From positions 1 through 64,000 of the forward strand of contig NZ_MSIE01000016.1 in NCBI RefSeq assembly GCF_001921205.1: a stretch of 64,000 nt of DNA. Direction: 5' to 3'. This DNA comes from Actinophytocola xanthii. GTDB lineage: Bacteria > Actinomycetota > Actinomycetes > Mycobacteriales > Pseudonocardiaceae. Both the position numbers and the translations under genes were made by a program. This document shows positions 8,646 through 20,732 of this stretch, piece by piece. Each line of letters starts with the position of its first letter. The first letter of the stretch is position 1. The notes under the pieces are model-generated. The model was not told the origin of the DNA and ran no database searches. It saw only the letters and a list, made by a program, of their open reading frames with translations.

Positions 8646-9869
8646 TCACTTTTTCCGCGCCGAGGCTTCAACTTCAAGCCCGAACGCGAGTGCACCCCGC
8701 GCTCCGGCCCCTGCGCCCAGTTCGGAGGCGACCACCGTGGTCGGCTCGTTCTCCACGCGAAACACTCCGGGAACGGTGTGTCGACGCATGGACTCGCGAA
8801 GGACGTCGAGCAGAAGATCAGCTGCCCCACCCAACTCGCCGCCCACCACCACGGTCTCCGGGTCCCACAGGGTGCACACGGTGGCCAGCGCGAGGCCGAT
8901 CGTTCGTGCGGCGTCCTCCAGTACGCGACGGCACACCGGATCGCCGCTCTTGGCCCGCTCGACCACACGGTCCAGGGTCGTGGGCAGATCAAGTCGGTAG
9001 CCGGAGTAGGCCTGCCTGACCTGTTCGAGAATTCGCGCGCCTCCGGCAACTGTTTCCAGGCATCCCCGGTTGCCGCACCGACACACCCGACCCTCGGCCT
9101 CCATCGTCAGATGGCCGATCTCGCCCGCGATGCCGTGCCGTCCGCGGAAAATGAGCCCTCTTACGACGAGACCTGCACCGATCCCGGTCGACGCCTTGAC
9201 GTACAGCATCGTCTCGTGGTTTCGACCCGCGCCGTAGACGTATTCTCCGTATGCCGCCAGGTTGGCCTCGTTGTCCACGATCACGGGCGTGTCCGGAAAC
9301 TCGTCATACAAGAATAGCCGCAGGTCACCGCCGACATCCCAGCCGAGAGAGGACGAGACCTGGGTCAACCTGGCCGTCCGGGGGTCGACGGCGGCGGGGA
9401 TCCCGACACCGACGGAGACGATGAGATCGTTGCTCATGCCGATCCGAGCAACCAAATCCTTGGCCAGCCGAGCGGCCTCACGAAAACGCAACGCGACAGG
9501 CTGGTCAGGACCGAAATCAGCGGTCTCGTACTCCAGTGCGACGGCGTCCAGGCGACGGACCCCGATCGTCACCCGACTGTGATCGACCTCTATTCCGACG
9601 GCCACGCCACGGACGTCGCCGAGGTGGACTCGCTTCCCCCGCTCGCCCTCCCCCGTCTCGACCCGAAACACCCCTTCCTGCTGTAGCTCGGCAACGGCGG
9701 TCGAGACGGTGGCAGGCGACAGACGGGTGTCCTTCGCGATGCCGACCTGCGTCCTCGGGCTGATCATCACCGACCGAATGATCTTTCGACGGTTGATGTC
9801 CTTGGCAGTGTCCGAAGTACCACGCAGAAGGGCTCTGGCGTCGAGCGGAGCCCCAGTTCGATCAGTCAT
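8646..9869 (-). CDS. ROK family transcriptional regulator (407 aa)
   Basis: N-terminal winged helix-turn-helix (about residues 20-80, TQVGIAKDTRLSPATVSTAV) followed by a ROK sugar-kinase-like domain: DNEANLAAYGEY, the glycine-rich GIGAGLVVRG, and the zinc-binding CRCGNRGCLE motif near residue 265. This is the NagC/XylR class of sugar-responsive repressors. The ATG at 9869 has only a weak ribosome site; the frame stays open further upstream but without family similarity. It is divergent from the lasso peptide genes and upstream of the leftward GT-B-like gene, so it could regulate either, or an unlinked sugar regulon. Effector unknown. Confidence 0.88.
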   Translation of the reverse strand: MTDRTGAPLDARALLRGTSDTAKDINRRKIIRSVMISPRTQVGIAKDTRLSPATVSTAVAELQQEGVFRVETGEGERGKRVHLGDVRGVAVGIEVDHSRVTIGVRRLDAVALEYETADFGPDQPVALRFREAARLAKDLVARIGMSNDLIVSVGVGIPAAVDPRTARLTQVSSSLGWDVGGDLRLFLYDEFPDTPVIVDNEANLAAYGEYVYGAGRNHETMLYVKASTGIGAGLVVRGLIFRGRHGIAGEIGHLTMEAEGRVCRCGNRGCLETVAGGARILEQVRQAYSGYRLDLPTTLDRVVERAKSGDPVCRRVLEDAARTIGLALATVCTLWDPETVVVGGELGGAADLLLDVLRESMRRHTVPGVFRVENEPTTVVASELGAGAGARGALAFGLEVEASARKK

Positions 9870-10410
9870 TACTGCCACGCCCCAGTCTTCAGCATGAACA
9901 GCCGCAGTCGCCAGATTTAAGGGTAGCCGCAACGAGCCCTCACGGAGGCGTGTTCGCATGCCGCTCCGGCAACGATCAGACACACACCGCAACGGCCGCG
10001 AGCGCGACGGCGAAGAACCCGCCGGGCTCGAGCCGCCCGGCGGCCCTGGAGCGGTCGACGGCCTCGGGCAACACGTACGCTCCCCAACTTGTCGCGAATA
10101 CGGCAGCACATCGCGCCGAGCATCCCGGCGATGCCATCCAGAACGATAAATCTTACGGCTCCTCCAGCAACCAGCACGAGGAACTCGGCGGCACCGGCCG
10201 GCTTCAGAGCAGCAATCGAACCAGATTCCACGACAGTGGTAGCGATGACCGTACGTCGACATGACAGCGCCCAGATTCCGTGACAAGATCCCTTGCAGTA
10301 GGTGAAAGCGGCAAGCAGTGCCAAGCGATCATTACCCTCTGTTCCGAGCACGCCCACTCTCGGTGGGTTCGATTCGCACCGATCGAGGCACGAGACACAC
10401 CCGATAGGCG
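9870..10410. other. Long non-coding interval between the ROK regulator and the lasso peptide genes
   Basis: About 540 bases of lower-GC DNA with no convincing gene: the open frames here lack ribosome sites, typical codon bias and recognisable domains. It must contain the ROK promoter, and at its right end the promoter of the lasso genes. The drop in GC compared with neighbours is consistent with acquired or decaying DNA, but that is an impression rather than a measurement. Confidence 0.5.
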
Positions 10411-10439
10411 CTTACCTCCACCGAAAAGTGCCCTACACT
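10411..10439 (+). promoter_or_regulatory. Candidate promoter for the lasso peptide genes (leaderless)
   Basis: A TACACT hexamer (10434-10439) fits the actinobacterial -10 pattern TAnnnT; a weak -35-like CTTACC (10411-10416) sits 17 bases upstream. Transcription would begin near 10446-10448, on the GTG proposed as precursor start, giving a leaderless mRNA. This would explain why that GTG has no ribosome site. Confidence 0.4.
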
Positions 10440-10447
10440 GGTCGCCC

Positions 10448-10636
10448 GTGTCTCTACTCAATCGCCTTTGCGCGCTTGTTTCCGCCTGTGATTCCGCACT
10501 CCTCAGGAGACCTGGGAAAACCGCCTTCGGGAGCGAATACTCCCCCCCATCAGTGGAGGACGAAGGCAAGTCGGAAGACGTCGTACGAGGTAGCGCAAGT
10601 GGCTCCTCGGACGCGAACGGCCAGAGCTACCACTAG
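10448..10636 (+). CDS. Candidate lasso peptide precursor (62 aa; 47-aa leader, 15-aa core)
   Basis: The small frame ends 5 bases before the lasso cyclase. Its leader ends YSPPSVEDEGKSEDVVR, which keeps the spacing of the lasso leader signature Tyr-x2-Pro-x-Leu-x3-Gly-x7 before the core (compare lariatin): Tyr-17, Pro-14, Val-12 for Leu and Gly-8 all fall where expected. The predicted core is GSASGSSDANGQSYH: Gly1 can be joined to Asp8, an allowed 8-residue ring, leaving a 7-residue tail ending in His. Two usual features are missing: the Thr at -2 is Val, and the leader aromatic at -6 is Ser. The only in-frame start close by is GTG 10448, without a ribosome site but right at the predicted transcription start. 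The first part of the leader has poor coding bias, so the true start is uncertain. The role assignment rests on motif spacing plus position. Confidence 0.55.
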   Translation: MSLLNRLCALVSACDSALLRRPGKTAFGSEYSPPSVEDEGKSEDVVRGSASGSSDANGQSYH

Positions 10637-10641
10637 CGACC

Positions 10642-12234
10642 ATGAAATCAGAGAAATCACCCACTGCGCAAGGATTAATCTCGGCCACCGGAAGCTGGGA
10701 GCAGTCCCGCCGACCCGGCCCTACCTCGGCGATGACCCCCACGGAAAGGACATCTTTGCTGGTCATGACAGGATCAGGTGCTGACGCGCTGAGCGCCGCA
10801 GGTGCGCCGGAGCGGCCGGCCGGGACGCGCGGCGGCGACTGCTGGACCTCGCTCGTCGGGAACGCCGTCTGTCCCGGCGCAGGTGACGCGCTCGGTACCG
10901 GAAATCGGTGCGGGGAGATTAGTCGCGCCGCAGGGAATACCGTGCCGACAGAGCGTACACACGATCTTCGGGATAGCCTCGCCTACGGAACACCCATCCC
11001 GCGCGGCGACTGGACCATTGCCGCGACACGCCTCCGACGGGCACTGCTCCACTCGACACAGCGACGCCGCTCTGAAACGTCAATCCTGAGCGCCGACTTC
11101 AGCGGCGGAATCGATTCGTCCTCACTCGCGTTCCTGGCAGCGAACGGGAGAGAGAACGTTCACTGCCTGACGTCCCGCTCGTTCGGCAATCCCGATCACG
11201 ACGACGTCCGGTGTGCGTCGCGATTCGTCCGGCTCCGGCGCGAACTGACCCATCTGGTCGTTCCGGAAAGCGAGGAGCAACTCCCGTTCGCGGACCGGCA
11301 GGCGAGCGTGGACCAGCCCTGTGCCGCGCCATTCTTCGTCGGGCCGACAAAAGCCCGGCTGGCCATGGCCCGCGAACTCGGCAGCACCGGCCACCTGGTC
11401 GGAGAAGGCGGAGACGTGCTGTTCTCACCACCCCCGATCTATCTCGCGGATCTCGCCCGAAACGGACAATTCCCGATGTTGTGGCGGCACTGCCTCGCCT
11501 GGGCACGGCTACGCACCCGCTCCCCCCATCAGCTGTTCCGACGGGCGATGACGGTCGGCGTCCGTGGCTGGCGAGGCGAACTCCGCACCCTCGCCTCGCG
11601 GATCGAGACGGGCCGGCCCGCGGGCCGGGAGTCCTGGGAGGACGACTGGATCGCGTACTGGCCCCGCCCCCAGGCGGACTGGCTGACCGTGCGCGCCCGC
11701 CACGCCCTCGCCGGGCAGCTCCGCGAGGCCGCCCGGCGGGGAGACCCGGCACAGGACTCCGCCTGCGCGGACGTGGTGACCCGTGCCTGGCTCCGGCACC
11801 AGTCGCGGACAATGGACGTGGTCCGACACCTGGGCGCGGAGTTGGGTATCGAGGTCCACGCCCCGTTCCTGGACCCGGACGTGGTGCGGGCCGCCTTGTC
11901 CGTACCGGCCCACCTGCGGGCCGACCCCACAGCACCCAAACGCCTCCTCCGCTGCGCGCTCACCGGCCTGGTGCCCGACTGCGTCCTGTCCCGCCGAACC
12001 AAGGGCGACTACAGCGGTGACGCCTACCGAGGAGTCCGGGCGGCGGCGCCGTGGCTGCGGCGGCTGCTGGCCGACCCGGCCGTCGCCGACCACGGGATGA
12101 TCGAACCCGCGCCGGTGCGTGCCGTGCTCGAGGCCGCGATCGAGGGCCGGCCCGTCCCCTGGGGTCCCTTCACCCAGCTGCTCGCGTTGGAGGTCTGGCT
12201 TCGGGGGACGCGAACAGCGGTGGCCCCGCCGTGA
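10642..12234 (+). CDS. Lasso peptide macrolactam synthetase (asparagine synthase-like C protein), atypical N-terminus (530 aa)
   Basis: The C-terminal 380 residues are a clear asparagine synthase-type ATP-dependent ligase of the lasso cyclase kind: PP-loop SGGIDSS at 154-160, GEGGDVLF, HAPFLDPDVVRAAL and RRTKGDYSGDAYRG, the last two typical of lasso C proteins. It would adenylate the Asp side chain of the core and close the ring on Gly1. Normal lasso cyclases carry an N-terminal glutamine-amidotransferase-like domain of roughly 200 residues; here only about 150 low-complexity residues precede the PP-loop and none resemble it. The ATG at 10642 lacks a ribosome site but is 5 bases after the precursor stop; a TTG at 10756 with GGAAAGGA upstream is an alternative. 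Either the N-domain has decayed or the locus uses a shortened cyclase. Confidence 0.85.
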   Translation: MKSEKSPTAQGLISATGSWEQSRRPGPTSAMTPTERTSLLVMTGSGADALSAAGAPERPAGTRGGDCWTSLVGNAVCPGAGDALGTGNRCGEISRAAGNTVPTERTHDLRDSLAYGTPIPRGDWTIAATRLRRALLHSTQRRRSETSILSADFSGGIDSSSLAFLAANGRENVHCLTSRSFGNPDHDDVRCASRFVRLRRELTHLVVPESEEQLPFADRQASVDQPCAAPFFVGPTKARLAMARELGSTGHLVGEGGDVLFSPPPIYLADLARNGQFPMLWRHCLAWARLRTRSPHQLFRRAMTVGVRGWRGELRTLASRIETGRPAGRESWEDDWIAYWPRPQADWLTVRARHALAGQLREAARRGDPAQDSACADVVTRAWLRHQSRTMDVVRHLGAELGIEVHAPFLDPDVVRAALSVPAHLRADPTAPKRLLRCALTGLVPDCVLSRRTKGDYSGDAYRGVRAAAPWLRRLLADPAVADHGMIEPAPVRAVLEAAIEGRPVPWGPFTQLLALEVWLRGTRTAVAPP

Positions 12235-12941
12235 CCGGCTTCGCGGTACCCGAGCGCGCCCGGATGGGGCGGGACGAGTCCGGTCGGCTCGTGGTGCTCA
12301 ACCGGGCAACCGGCCGCTGGCACATCATCAACCGGACCGGGGCCGAGGTCGTCGACCGGCTCGTCGACGGCGTCGACATCGACCGGGTGGCGGCACTGCT
12401 GGCGCAACGTCACACCGGCGTCAGCGTCGAGCAGGTCCGGGAGGACGTGGTCCGGCTCGTCGACGGTCTCGTTCGCCGCGGTCTGCTCGAGCTGCGACCC
12501 GAACGCGGGACCTCCGCCGTCCTGATGAGCCTGCCCGGTTACGAGGAGGCCGCCCCCACCGCCACCCACCGCATCGCCGCGGTGGTGGCGCTCCCCGTCG
12601 CGCTGGTTCTGCTCCGGCTGCCGTTCCGGGCCCAGGTCCGCGCGGTCGCGGTCGGCAAGAGCCTGCTGGGCGCCCGCGACGCGGACGACCTCGACGTGCG
12701 GCGGTGCCTGTCGGCCGTGCGCTGGGCCGGCACCCACTACCCAGGCCGGTTCGCCTGCCTCGAACAGTCGCTCACCGCCGTACTCACGGCAGCACTGCTC
12801 CGGCGACGAGCCGACTGGTGTTTCGGGTTCTCGAGCGATCCGACCACCATGCACGCCTGGGTGGAGGCGGGAGGACACCCGGTCACCGGAGTCCTCGACG
12901 CCCCGCTCGAGAAGACGTATCGCAAGGTGTACGCCGTCTGA
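12231..12941 (+). CDS. Fused lasso peptide RRE (B1) and leader peptidase (B2) (236 aa)
   Basis: Residues 1-90 form a PqqD-like RiPP recognition element (RLVVLNRATGRWHIINRTG and the following helices), which binds the leader peptide. Residues 100-236 are the transglutaminase-like lasso leader peptidase: Cys176 in RFACLEQSL, His208 in MHAWVE, and a likely third residue Asp223. B1 and B2 are separate genes in most actinobacterial lasso clusters, so this is a fusion. The GTG start overlaps the cyclase stop by 4 bases (GTGA), making translation coupled. No dedicated lasso ABC exporter gene follows: the next gene is an opposite-strand cutC 6 bases away. Confidence 0.9.
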   Translation: MTGFAVPERARMGRDESGRLVVLNRATGRWHIINRTGAEVVDRLVDGVDIDRVAALLAQRHTGVSVEQVREDVVRLVDGLVRRGLLELRPERGTSAVLMSLPGYEEAAPTATHRIAAVVALPVALVLLRLPFRAQVRAVAVGKSLLGARDADDLDVRRCLSAVRWAGTHYPGRFACLEQSLTAVLTAALLRRRADWCFGFSSDPTTMHAWVEAGGHPVTGVLDAPLEKTYRKVYAV

Positions 12942-12947
12942 CGCCGC

Positions 12948-13679
12948 TCAGGCGCTCAGCGCCACCGCGCGGAGCGCGGCGATGCCGCCGATGTCGGTGT
13001 CGAAGCGGTCGAAGCCCTCGGGCACACCCATCGCGGTAAACAGCGGATCGGCCGCACCACGCACCGGGATCCGCACGGCGGCGTGCAGGTCGCGCACCCC
13101 GGTCCTGGCCAGTACCTCTCCGGCGTTGCCAGCCCGGACGCCGCCGCAGGCCATCACCTGGACCCGGCCGGCCGCGCGGTCGTTGAGCTCCCTGATCAGG
13201 TCCGCGCCGTCGAGCGCGAACCGGGCGCGCCCGGAGGTCAACACGCGGGTGAAGCCCAGCTCGACCACCCGGTCGAGCGCTCGCACCGAGTTCGCGGACA
13301 CGTCGATGGCCCGGTGGAAGGTGGTCTCGAGGTCACCGGCCGTCTCGAGGAGGTCCGCGCAGGCGTCGTCCACACCGCCGCCGGCGTTGAGCACCCCGAA
13401 GACCACCCCGGCGGCGCCGAGCTCCCGCGCCAGCGCGATGTCCCGACGCATCACGGCGACCTCGTTGGCCGTGTAGCGGAAGTCGCCGGGGCGCGGCCGC
13501 ACCAGTACGTGCACCTCCGTACGGCCGGCGCTGGCCACCGCCTGCTCGATCAGGCCGGCGCTCGGTGTCAGCCCGCCGTCCCCGAGTGCGGCGCACAGCT
13601 CGATCCGCTCCACGCCACCCCTGGCCGCCACAGCCACCCCACCGACCGATTCGACACCGATCTCCACCCGCACCGTCAC
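12948..13679 (-). CDS. cutC: CutC family copper homeostasis protein (243 aa)
   Basis: A TIM-barrel CutC protein over its whole length: VEIGVESVGGVAVAARGG, RIELCAALGDGGLTPS, VHVLVRPRPGDFRYTANE, FHRAIDVSAN, RVLTSGR and VMACGGVRAGNAG are family signatures. The GTG at 13679 gives the usual family length; the frame runs on upstream without similarity. The name comes from E. coli copper tolerance, but the biochemical role of CutC proteins is still unclear. It converges on the lasso genes and shares no operon with a neighbour. Confidence 0.9.
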   Translation of the reverse strand: MTVRVEIGVESVGGVAVAARGGVERIELCAALGDGGLTPSAGLIEQAVASAGRTEVHVLVRPRPGDFRYTANEVAVMRRDIALARELGAAGVVFGVLNAGGGVDDACADLLETAGDLETTFHRAIDVSANSVRALDRVVELGFTRVLTSGRARFALDGADLIRELNDRAAGRVQVMACGGVRAGNAGEVLARTGVRDLHAAVRIPVRGAADPLFTAMGVPEGFDRFDTDIGGIAALRAVALSA

Positions 13680-13935
13680 CCGAGCGAGTATTCCGGGCGG
13701 CGAGCAACCGCCCCCATCCGGGAGCAGCGGATCTGTACGGGATGTGGACGCGGCGGTGGTACCTCCGGACCGGCGGTTGTGACCTTGGTCACGACGGCCC
13801 GCACCGGTCGCGGCATCCAGGCCGTGAACCGCCCCCGCGCGGAACAACAACCGCCGTCACCCGTACGGTTGGTATCCGCGTCTCGAAACCTGAGCACGGT
13901 AACGTGCCCTTATCACGTTCGATATCGTTGGGGGA

Positions 13936-14033
13936 CGGGTCGAGAGGCGCTGCAACGGACCACGGGTCCGCCACGCTCGACCCGGTATGTAGTACGGCTG
14001 TAAGGGCGCCTCCCATGATGTGACTCTGGGAGG
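13936..14033 (+). promoter_or_regulatory. S-adenosylhomocysteine (SAH) riboswitch controlling metH translation
   Basis: The element has the SAH riboswitch architecture. P1: CGGGTCGAG (13936-13944) with CTCGACCCG (13976-13984), 9 bp perfect. Internal hairpin: CGGAC (13956-13960) with GTCCG (13966-13970). Pseudoknot: AGGCGC (13945-13950) with GCGCCT (14006-14011). The junction GCGCTGCAACGGAC matches the conserved family core. The pseudoknot 3' strand overlaps an anti-Shine-Dalgarno CCTCCCA (14009-14015) that can pair with TGGGAGG (14027-14033) just before the metH ATG. SAH binding should favour the pseudoknot and free the ribosome site, an ON switch matching MetH's role in consuming homocysteine derived from SAH. 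Confidence 0.88.
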
Positions 14034-14039
14034 TACCGC

Positions 14040-17635
<3,596 letters not shown>

Positions 17636-17651
<16 letters not shown>

Positions 17652-18442
17652 CCCGCGCCGGGACCCCAGTGCGGTGGCCGCCGAAGCCGCGGCGGCAGGT
17701 GGGTAGCCGTGTCACCGGTCGCGCTGTTCACCTGCATCTGGGTGAGGAACAACGCCGTCGAGAGGGTGGTTCCGGCGAGGTTGGCGCCGCGCAGGTCGGC
17801 GCCGAGGAGGTCGGCACCGCTCAGGTCGGCGCGGGTCAGGTCGGCGCCGATCAGGTAGGCGCCGCGGAGGTCGGCTCGGCGCAGGTCGGCGCCCCGCAGG
17901 TCGCGGCCGACGAGGTCGGCGCCGCGGTGGCGCGGACCTCGGCCGCGTAGGGCGGCGCTGACCCGGGAAAGCAGCTCGGCAACCTGCCCGCGGTGGGGTG
18001 CCACGTCGGCGGCGGCGAGCCGCTCGGGGGGTTGGCGTGCGATGCGCTCGGTCTCGGCTCGGGCGGTGGTGAGTTCACTGTGGAACGACTTGGGGGCGCG
18101 GCGGGCTGCTTCGGTGAGGTACCAGAGGATCTCGTGCAGGTCGCGGAGGACGTCGAACGCGGCGAACATGGCGCCAGCGACATCCGGTGTAGAGCGCCAG
18201 TCGCGGCCGGGGAACACCTCCTGCGTGATGCGCTGGCCCGCACCGAAGCAGTCGTAGGCGGTGCAGCCAGCGAAACCCTTGGCGCGCAAGGAATCGTGAA
18301 TGCCACAGCGGTTGTCGCTCAGCAGGTTCAGGCACGGCTGCCCGGCCGGCTTGGAGACCGCGAAGTCCGTGGACGCGGCGAACGCCGGCGCCACACAGCA
18401 CAGGCCGACGCACTTACCGCAGTCGGCTCGCAGCTCGGTCAT
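17636..18442 (-). CDS. Pentapeptide-repeat protein with N-terminal cysteine cluster (268 aa)
   Basis: The N-terminal third is Cys-rich: CGKCVGLCC at residues 8-16, then further Cys and His in [14 protein letters not shown] and [10 protein letters not shown]. This resembles the metal-binding YkgJ type of CxxC zinc or iron-sulfur domain. Residues about 170-235 are a run of roughly a dozen pentapeptide repeats of the A(D/N)LxG form ([20 protein letters not shown]), which fold as a right-handed quadrilateral beta-helix. The ATG at 18442 starts the conserved cysteine domain. It converges on metH, sharing 16 bases at the 3' ends. Function unknown; a DNA-mimic role as in MfpA/Qnr is possible but nothing here supports it specifically. 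Confidence 0.85.
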
Positions 18443-18476
18443 TCGTCCACAATAGCCGCCAGGGACGACCAGCCGC

Positions 18477-20732
18477 TCAGAAGTTCGCGCACTGCCCAGC
18501 GGTCGGGCCGGTGACCTCGTTCGACACCTCCAGGTCGACTGGCGCCGGCGCGTTGCCGACACACGCGAGCGGGCCGCGTACGGCCAGACCGGCGAGGACC
18601 GGAGCACGCTCCCCCGTGCGATTGCCGGACAGCACCACCGGACCGTGCACAGTCCCGCCGACGAACGTCACGTCCCGCCTGGTGGCGGTGACCGTCAGCC
18701 GCCCGACAACCGTGCTGTTCAGCAGCTCCACAGCGTCCGCCCCGGTCGCCGTCAGCGGGCCGGACACCGTCGAGCGGGTGGCGACCAGGCCCGCACCACG
18801 GCGCACGGTCACCGGGCCGGTCACCGTCGCCCGGTCCAGACAGGTGACCCCGTTCACCAGGACGAGTGGGCCGGCTACCCGGCCGCTCACCGTGCGCGTG
18901 CACGTCGGCGGCGGCGGGATCAGCGTCACCGCGAACTCCTCGGCCGGGCCGATGTTGCCGCTCGGGTCGATCGCGCGGTGCTCGATGGTGTGCCGGCCGT
19001 AGTCGGGTGTCGGGTCGTCCCACGGGGACAGCCGCGGCCTGCCGAGCTTGCCGTACACGAGGTCGTCGATGTTCGTACCGCTCGGCGTGAACAGGAACGG
19101 TGCGTCCGGGTCGGTCGGCCAGCCGAAGTAGTTGTACCAGCCGTCGCCGTCGGTGCGGAACTCCCGCACCAGGTACCCGGGGGTGTCGTCGACGCCGGTG
19201 AGCGCCATGGTGAACGGTCCGTTGACGATGTGCTCCCGCCCGCGGCGGAGCAGCGGCTCGGACAGCGAGTAGGACGTGTCCGGGACCGAGGCGTCGATCC
19301 GCCAGGAGAGCGTGTGGCCGCCGGTGGCGGCGGTGAGCGTGTGCGAGCCGGTCAGCCGCAGCGGCTCCAGGTCGACCGCGCGGTCGTTGCCGGATGGCCG
19401 AAGCGGCCTGCCGTCCAGCACCCAGCGCACCCGGTGTCTGCGGTCGGTCGGGTGGGTGGTCTCCACGTACACCACGTCGGTCGCGCCAACCGGGTCCGTC
19501 GTCGGCGTCGACAGCGTGAACGCGGCCGGCGCCTGCTCCAGGGGCGTTGTCACCGCGGTGTCGACCGTCCAGGTCCGGCTCTGGGTCAGCGCCGCCGACG
19601 ACCGGACGGCCGGGTCGCGCACGAACGGGGTCGGGTCGACGACGGTCGCCCTGAGCCTGTGCACCCCCGGCGGAATGTCCAGTGTGGACAAGTCGAGGGC
19701 GCGTGCGCGGGTGCGCAGCCGCCGGCCGTCGAGGGTCCAGGTGAGATCGAGCTGGTGGCTGACCGGGTACATCGTCTCGACCCACACCACCCGGTCCGCG
19801 CCGATCGGCTCGGCCGTTGGCGTGCTGTCCTGCAGGATCCGGGTCTTGGCCGAGATCCGCTCGGTCATCCGCTCACGCGAGACCTGGTCGAAGTAGTAGC
19901 CCAGCGAGCGCATCATCGAGTGGGCGCTCGGCTTCCAGACCCCGCTGCCGGAGTAGAGCCCGCCCTCGTGCCGGCCGATCACGCCACCGGACTCGGACCT
20001 CTCGCCCAGCCACCGCCACCACTTCCGGCGTTGGCTGATCATCTGCGCCCTGGTCAGCAGGGTGTGGTGGACCGAGTCGGGTTCGCCGCCGGTGTAGGGC
20101 AGGCCATGCACACCGCGCTGGTAGTAGTCGTACTCGTCGTCCAGACCACCGAGGGAGTGACCGAGCTCGTGCGGCGTGATCAACGCGGACAGGGCGTTGC
20201 CGCCCGAGGCGGTGGCGTTGGTGCCGCCGGCGCCGCCGTAGGTGTCGCTGTTGCCCAGCGCCAGCAGCTGACGGTTGGCGGGCGAGGTGCCGGGGACCAG
20301 ATCGGCGTACCGGTTGGCGGCCGTCCCGTCCACGGTGAGCAGCCGCTGCACGCTCGAGGGGTCGCAGCCGCCCCAGAAACCCATGTCCAGCGGGGTGTTC
20401 CGGCTCGGCGCGTCCAGACCGGGATCGCAGTCCACCCCGGACTCGGCGGACTCGATCTCGACCGCGTACACGTTCAGGTAGCTGCGGTAGGACTTGAACG
20501 GCTCGAGCGTCCACAGCACGTTGAGGTGTTTGTCGACGTTGGCGCGGAACTCCGGCAGCTCCGCCGCCGTGTACCCGTCGCCCAGGAACACCAGGTTGAA
20601 CCGCTGGGCCGGGTCGCCGGTCACCTGGACCGGCACGACCCGCGCGTCGCCGGTCGCCGCCCACGCGGTGGCGGGCAGGCCCGCCGTCGTGGCCGCCACG
20701 ACAGCGGCGGCCACGACGGCAGTGCGTCTCAC
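18477..20732 (-). CDS. Secreted M64-type (IgA peptidase) zinc metallopeptidase (751 aa)
   Basis: A signal peptide (about residues 1-26, [18 protein letters not shown] and an AWA-A site) precedes an M64 peptidase domain: [11 protein letters not shown] near 49 and zinc site [14 protein letters not shown] at 188-201, where HExxH and the following Asp/Glu supply ligands and catalytic Glu. Residues 330-600 look like beta-sandwich accessory domains repeated three times around a (W/V)DGR(R/P)LR motif, followed by a beta-rich repetitive tail that may form a helix (VTGPVTV, VSGPLTA, VVGRLTV). The GTG start overlaps the upstream M6 stop by 4 bases (GTGA), so both secreted proteases are co-translated. 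Role: extracellular proteolysis. Confidence 0.88.
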   Translation of the reverse strand: MRRTAVVAAAVVAATTAGLPATAWAATGDARVVPVQVTGDPAQRFNLVFLGDGYTAAELPEFRANVDKHLNVLWTLEPFKSYRSYLNVYAVEIESAESGVDCDPGLDAPSRNTPLDMGFWGGCDPSSVQRLLTVDGTAANRYADLVPGTSPANRQLLALGNSDTYGGAGGTNATASGGNALSALITPHELGHSLGGLDDEYDYYQRGVHGLPYTGGEPDSVHHTLLTRAQMISQRRKWWRWLGERSESGGVIGRHEGGLYSGSGVWKPSAHSMMRSLGYYFDQVSRERMTERISAKTRILQDSTPTAEPIGADRVVWVETMYPVSHQLDLTWTLDGRRLRTRARALDLSTLDIPPGVHRLRATVVDPTPFVRDPAVRSSAALTQSRTWTVDTAVTTPLEQAPAAFTLSTPTTDPVGATDVVYVETTHPTDRRHRVRWVLDGRPLRPSGNDRAVDLEPLRLTGSHTLTAATGGHTLSWRIDASVPDTSYSLSEPLLRRGREHIVNGPFTMALTGVDDTPGYLVREFRTDGDGWYNYFGWPTDPDAPFLFTPSGTNIDDLVYGKLGRPRLSPWDDPTPDYGRHTIEHRAIDPSGNIGPAEEFAVTLIPPPPTCTRTVSGRVAGPLVLVNGVTCLDRATVTGPVTVRRGAGLVATRSTVSGPLTATGADAVELLNSTVVGRLTVTATRRDVTFVGGTVHGPVVLSGNRTGERAPVLAGLAVRGPLACVGNAPAPVDLEVSNEVTGPTAGQCANF

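Noticed and set aside
10302-10784. 160-codon frame overlapping the lasso precursor region as an alternative precursor
   Set aside because: No lasso leader spacing or acceptable ring residue; atypical codon use and it overlaps the cyclase start.
13857-14039. Cobalamin or SAM riboswitch before metH
   Set aside because: No B12-box or SAM-type core is present; the structure fits the SAH family much better.
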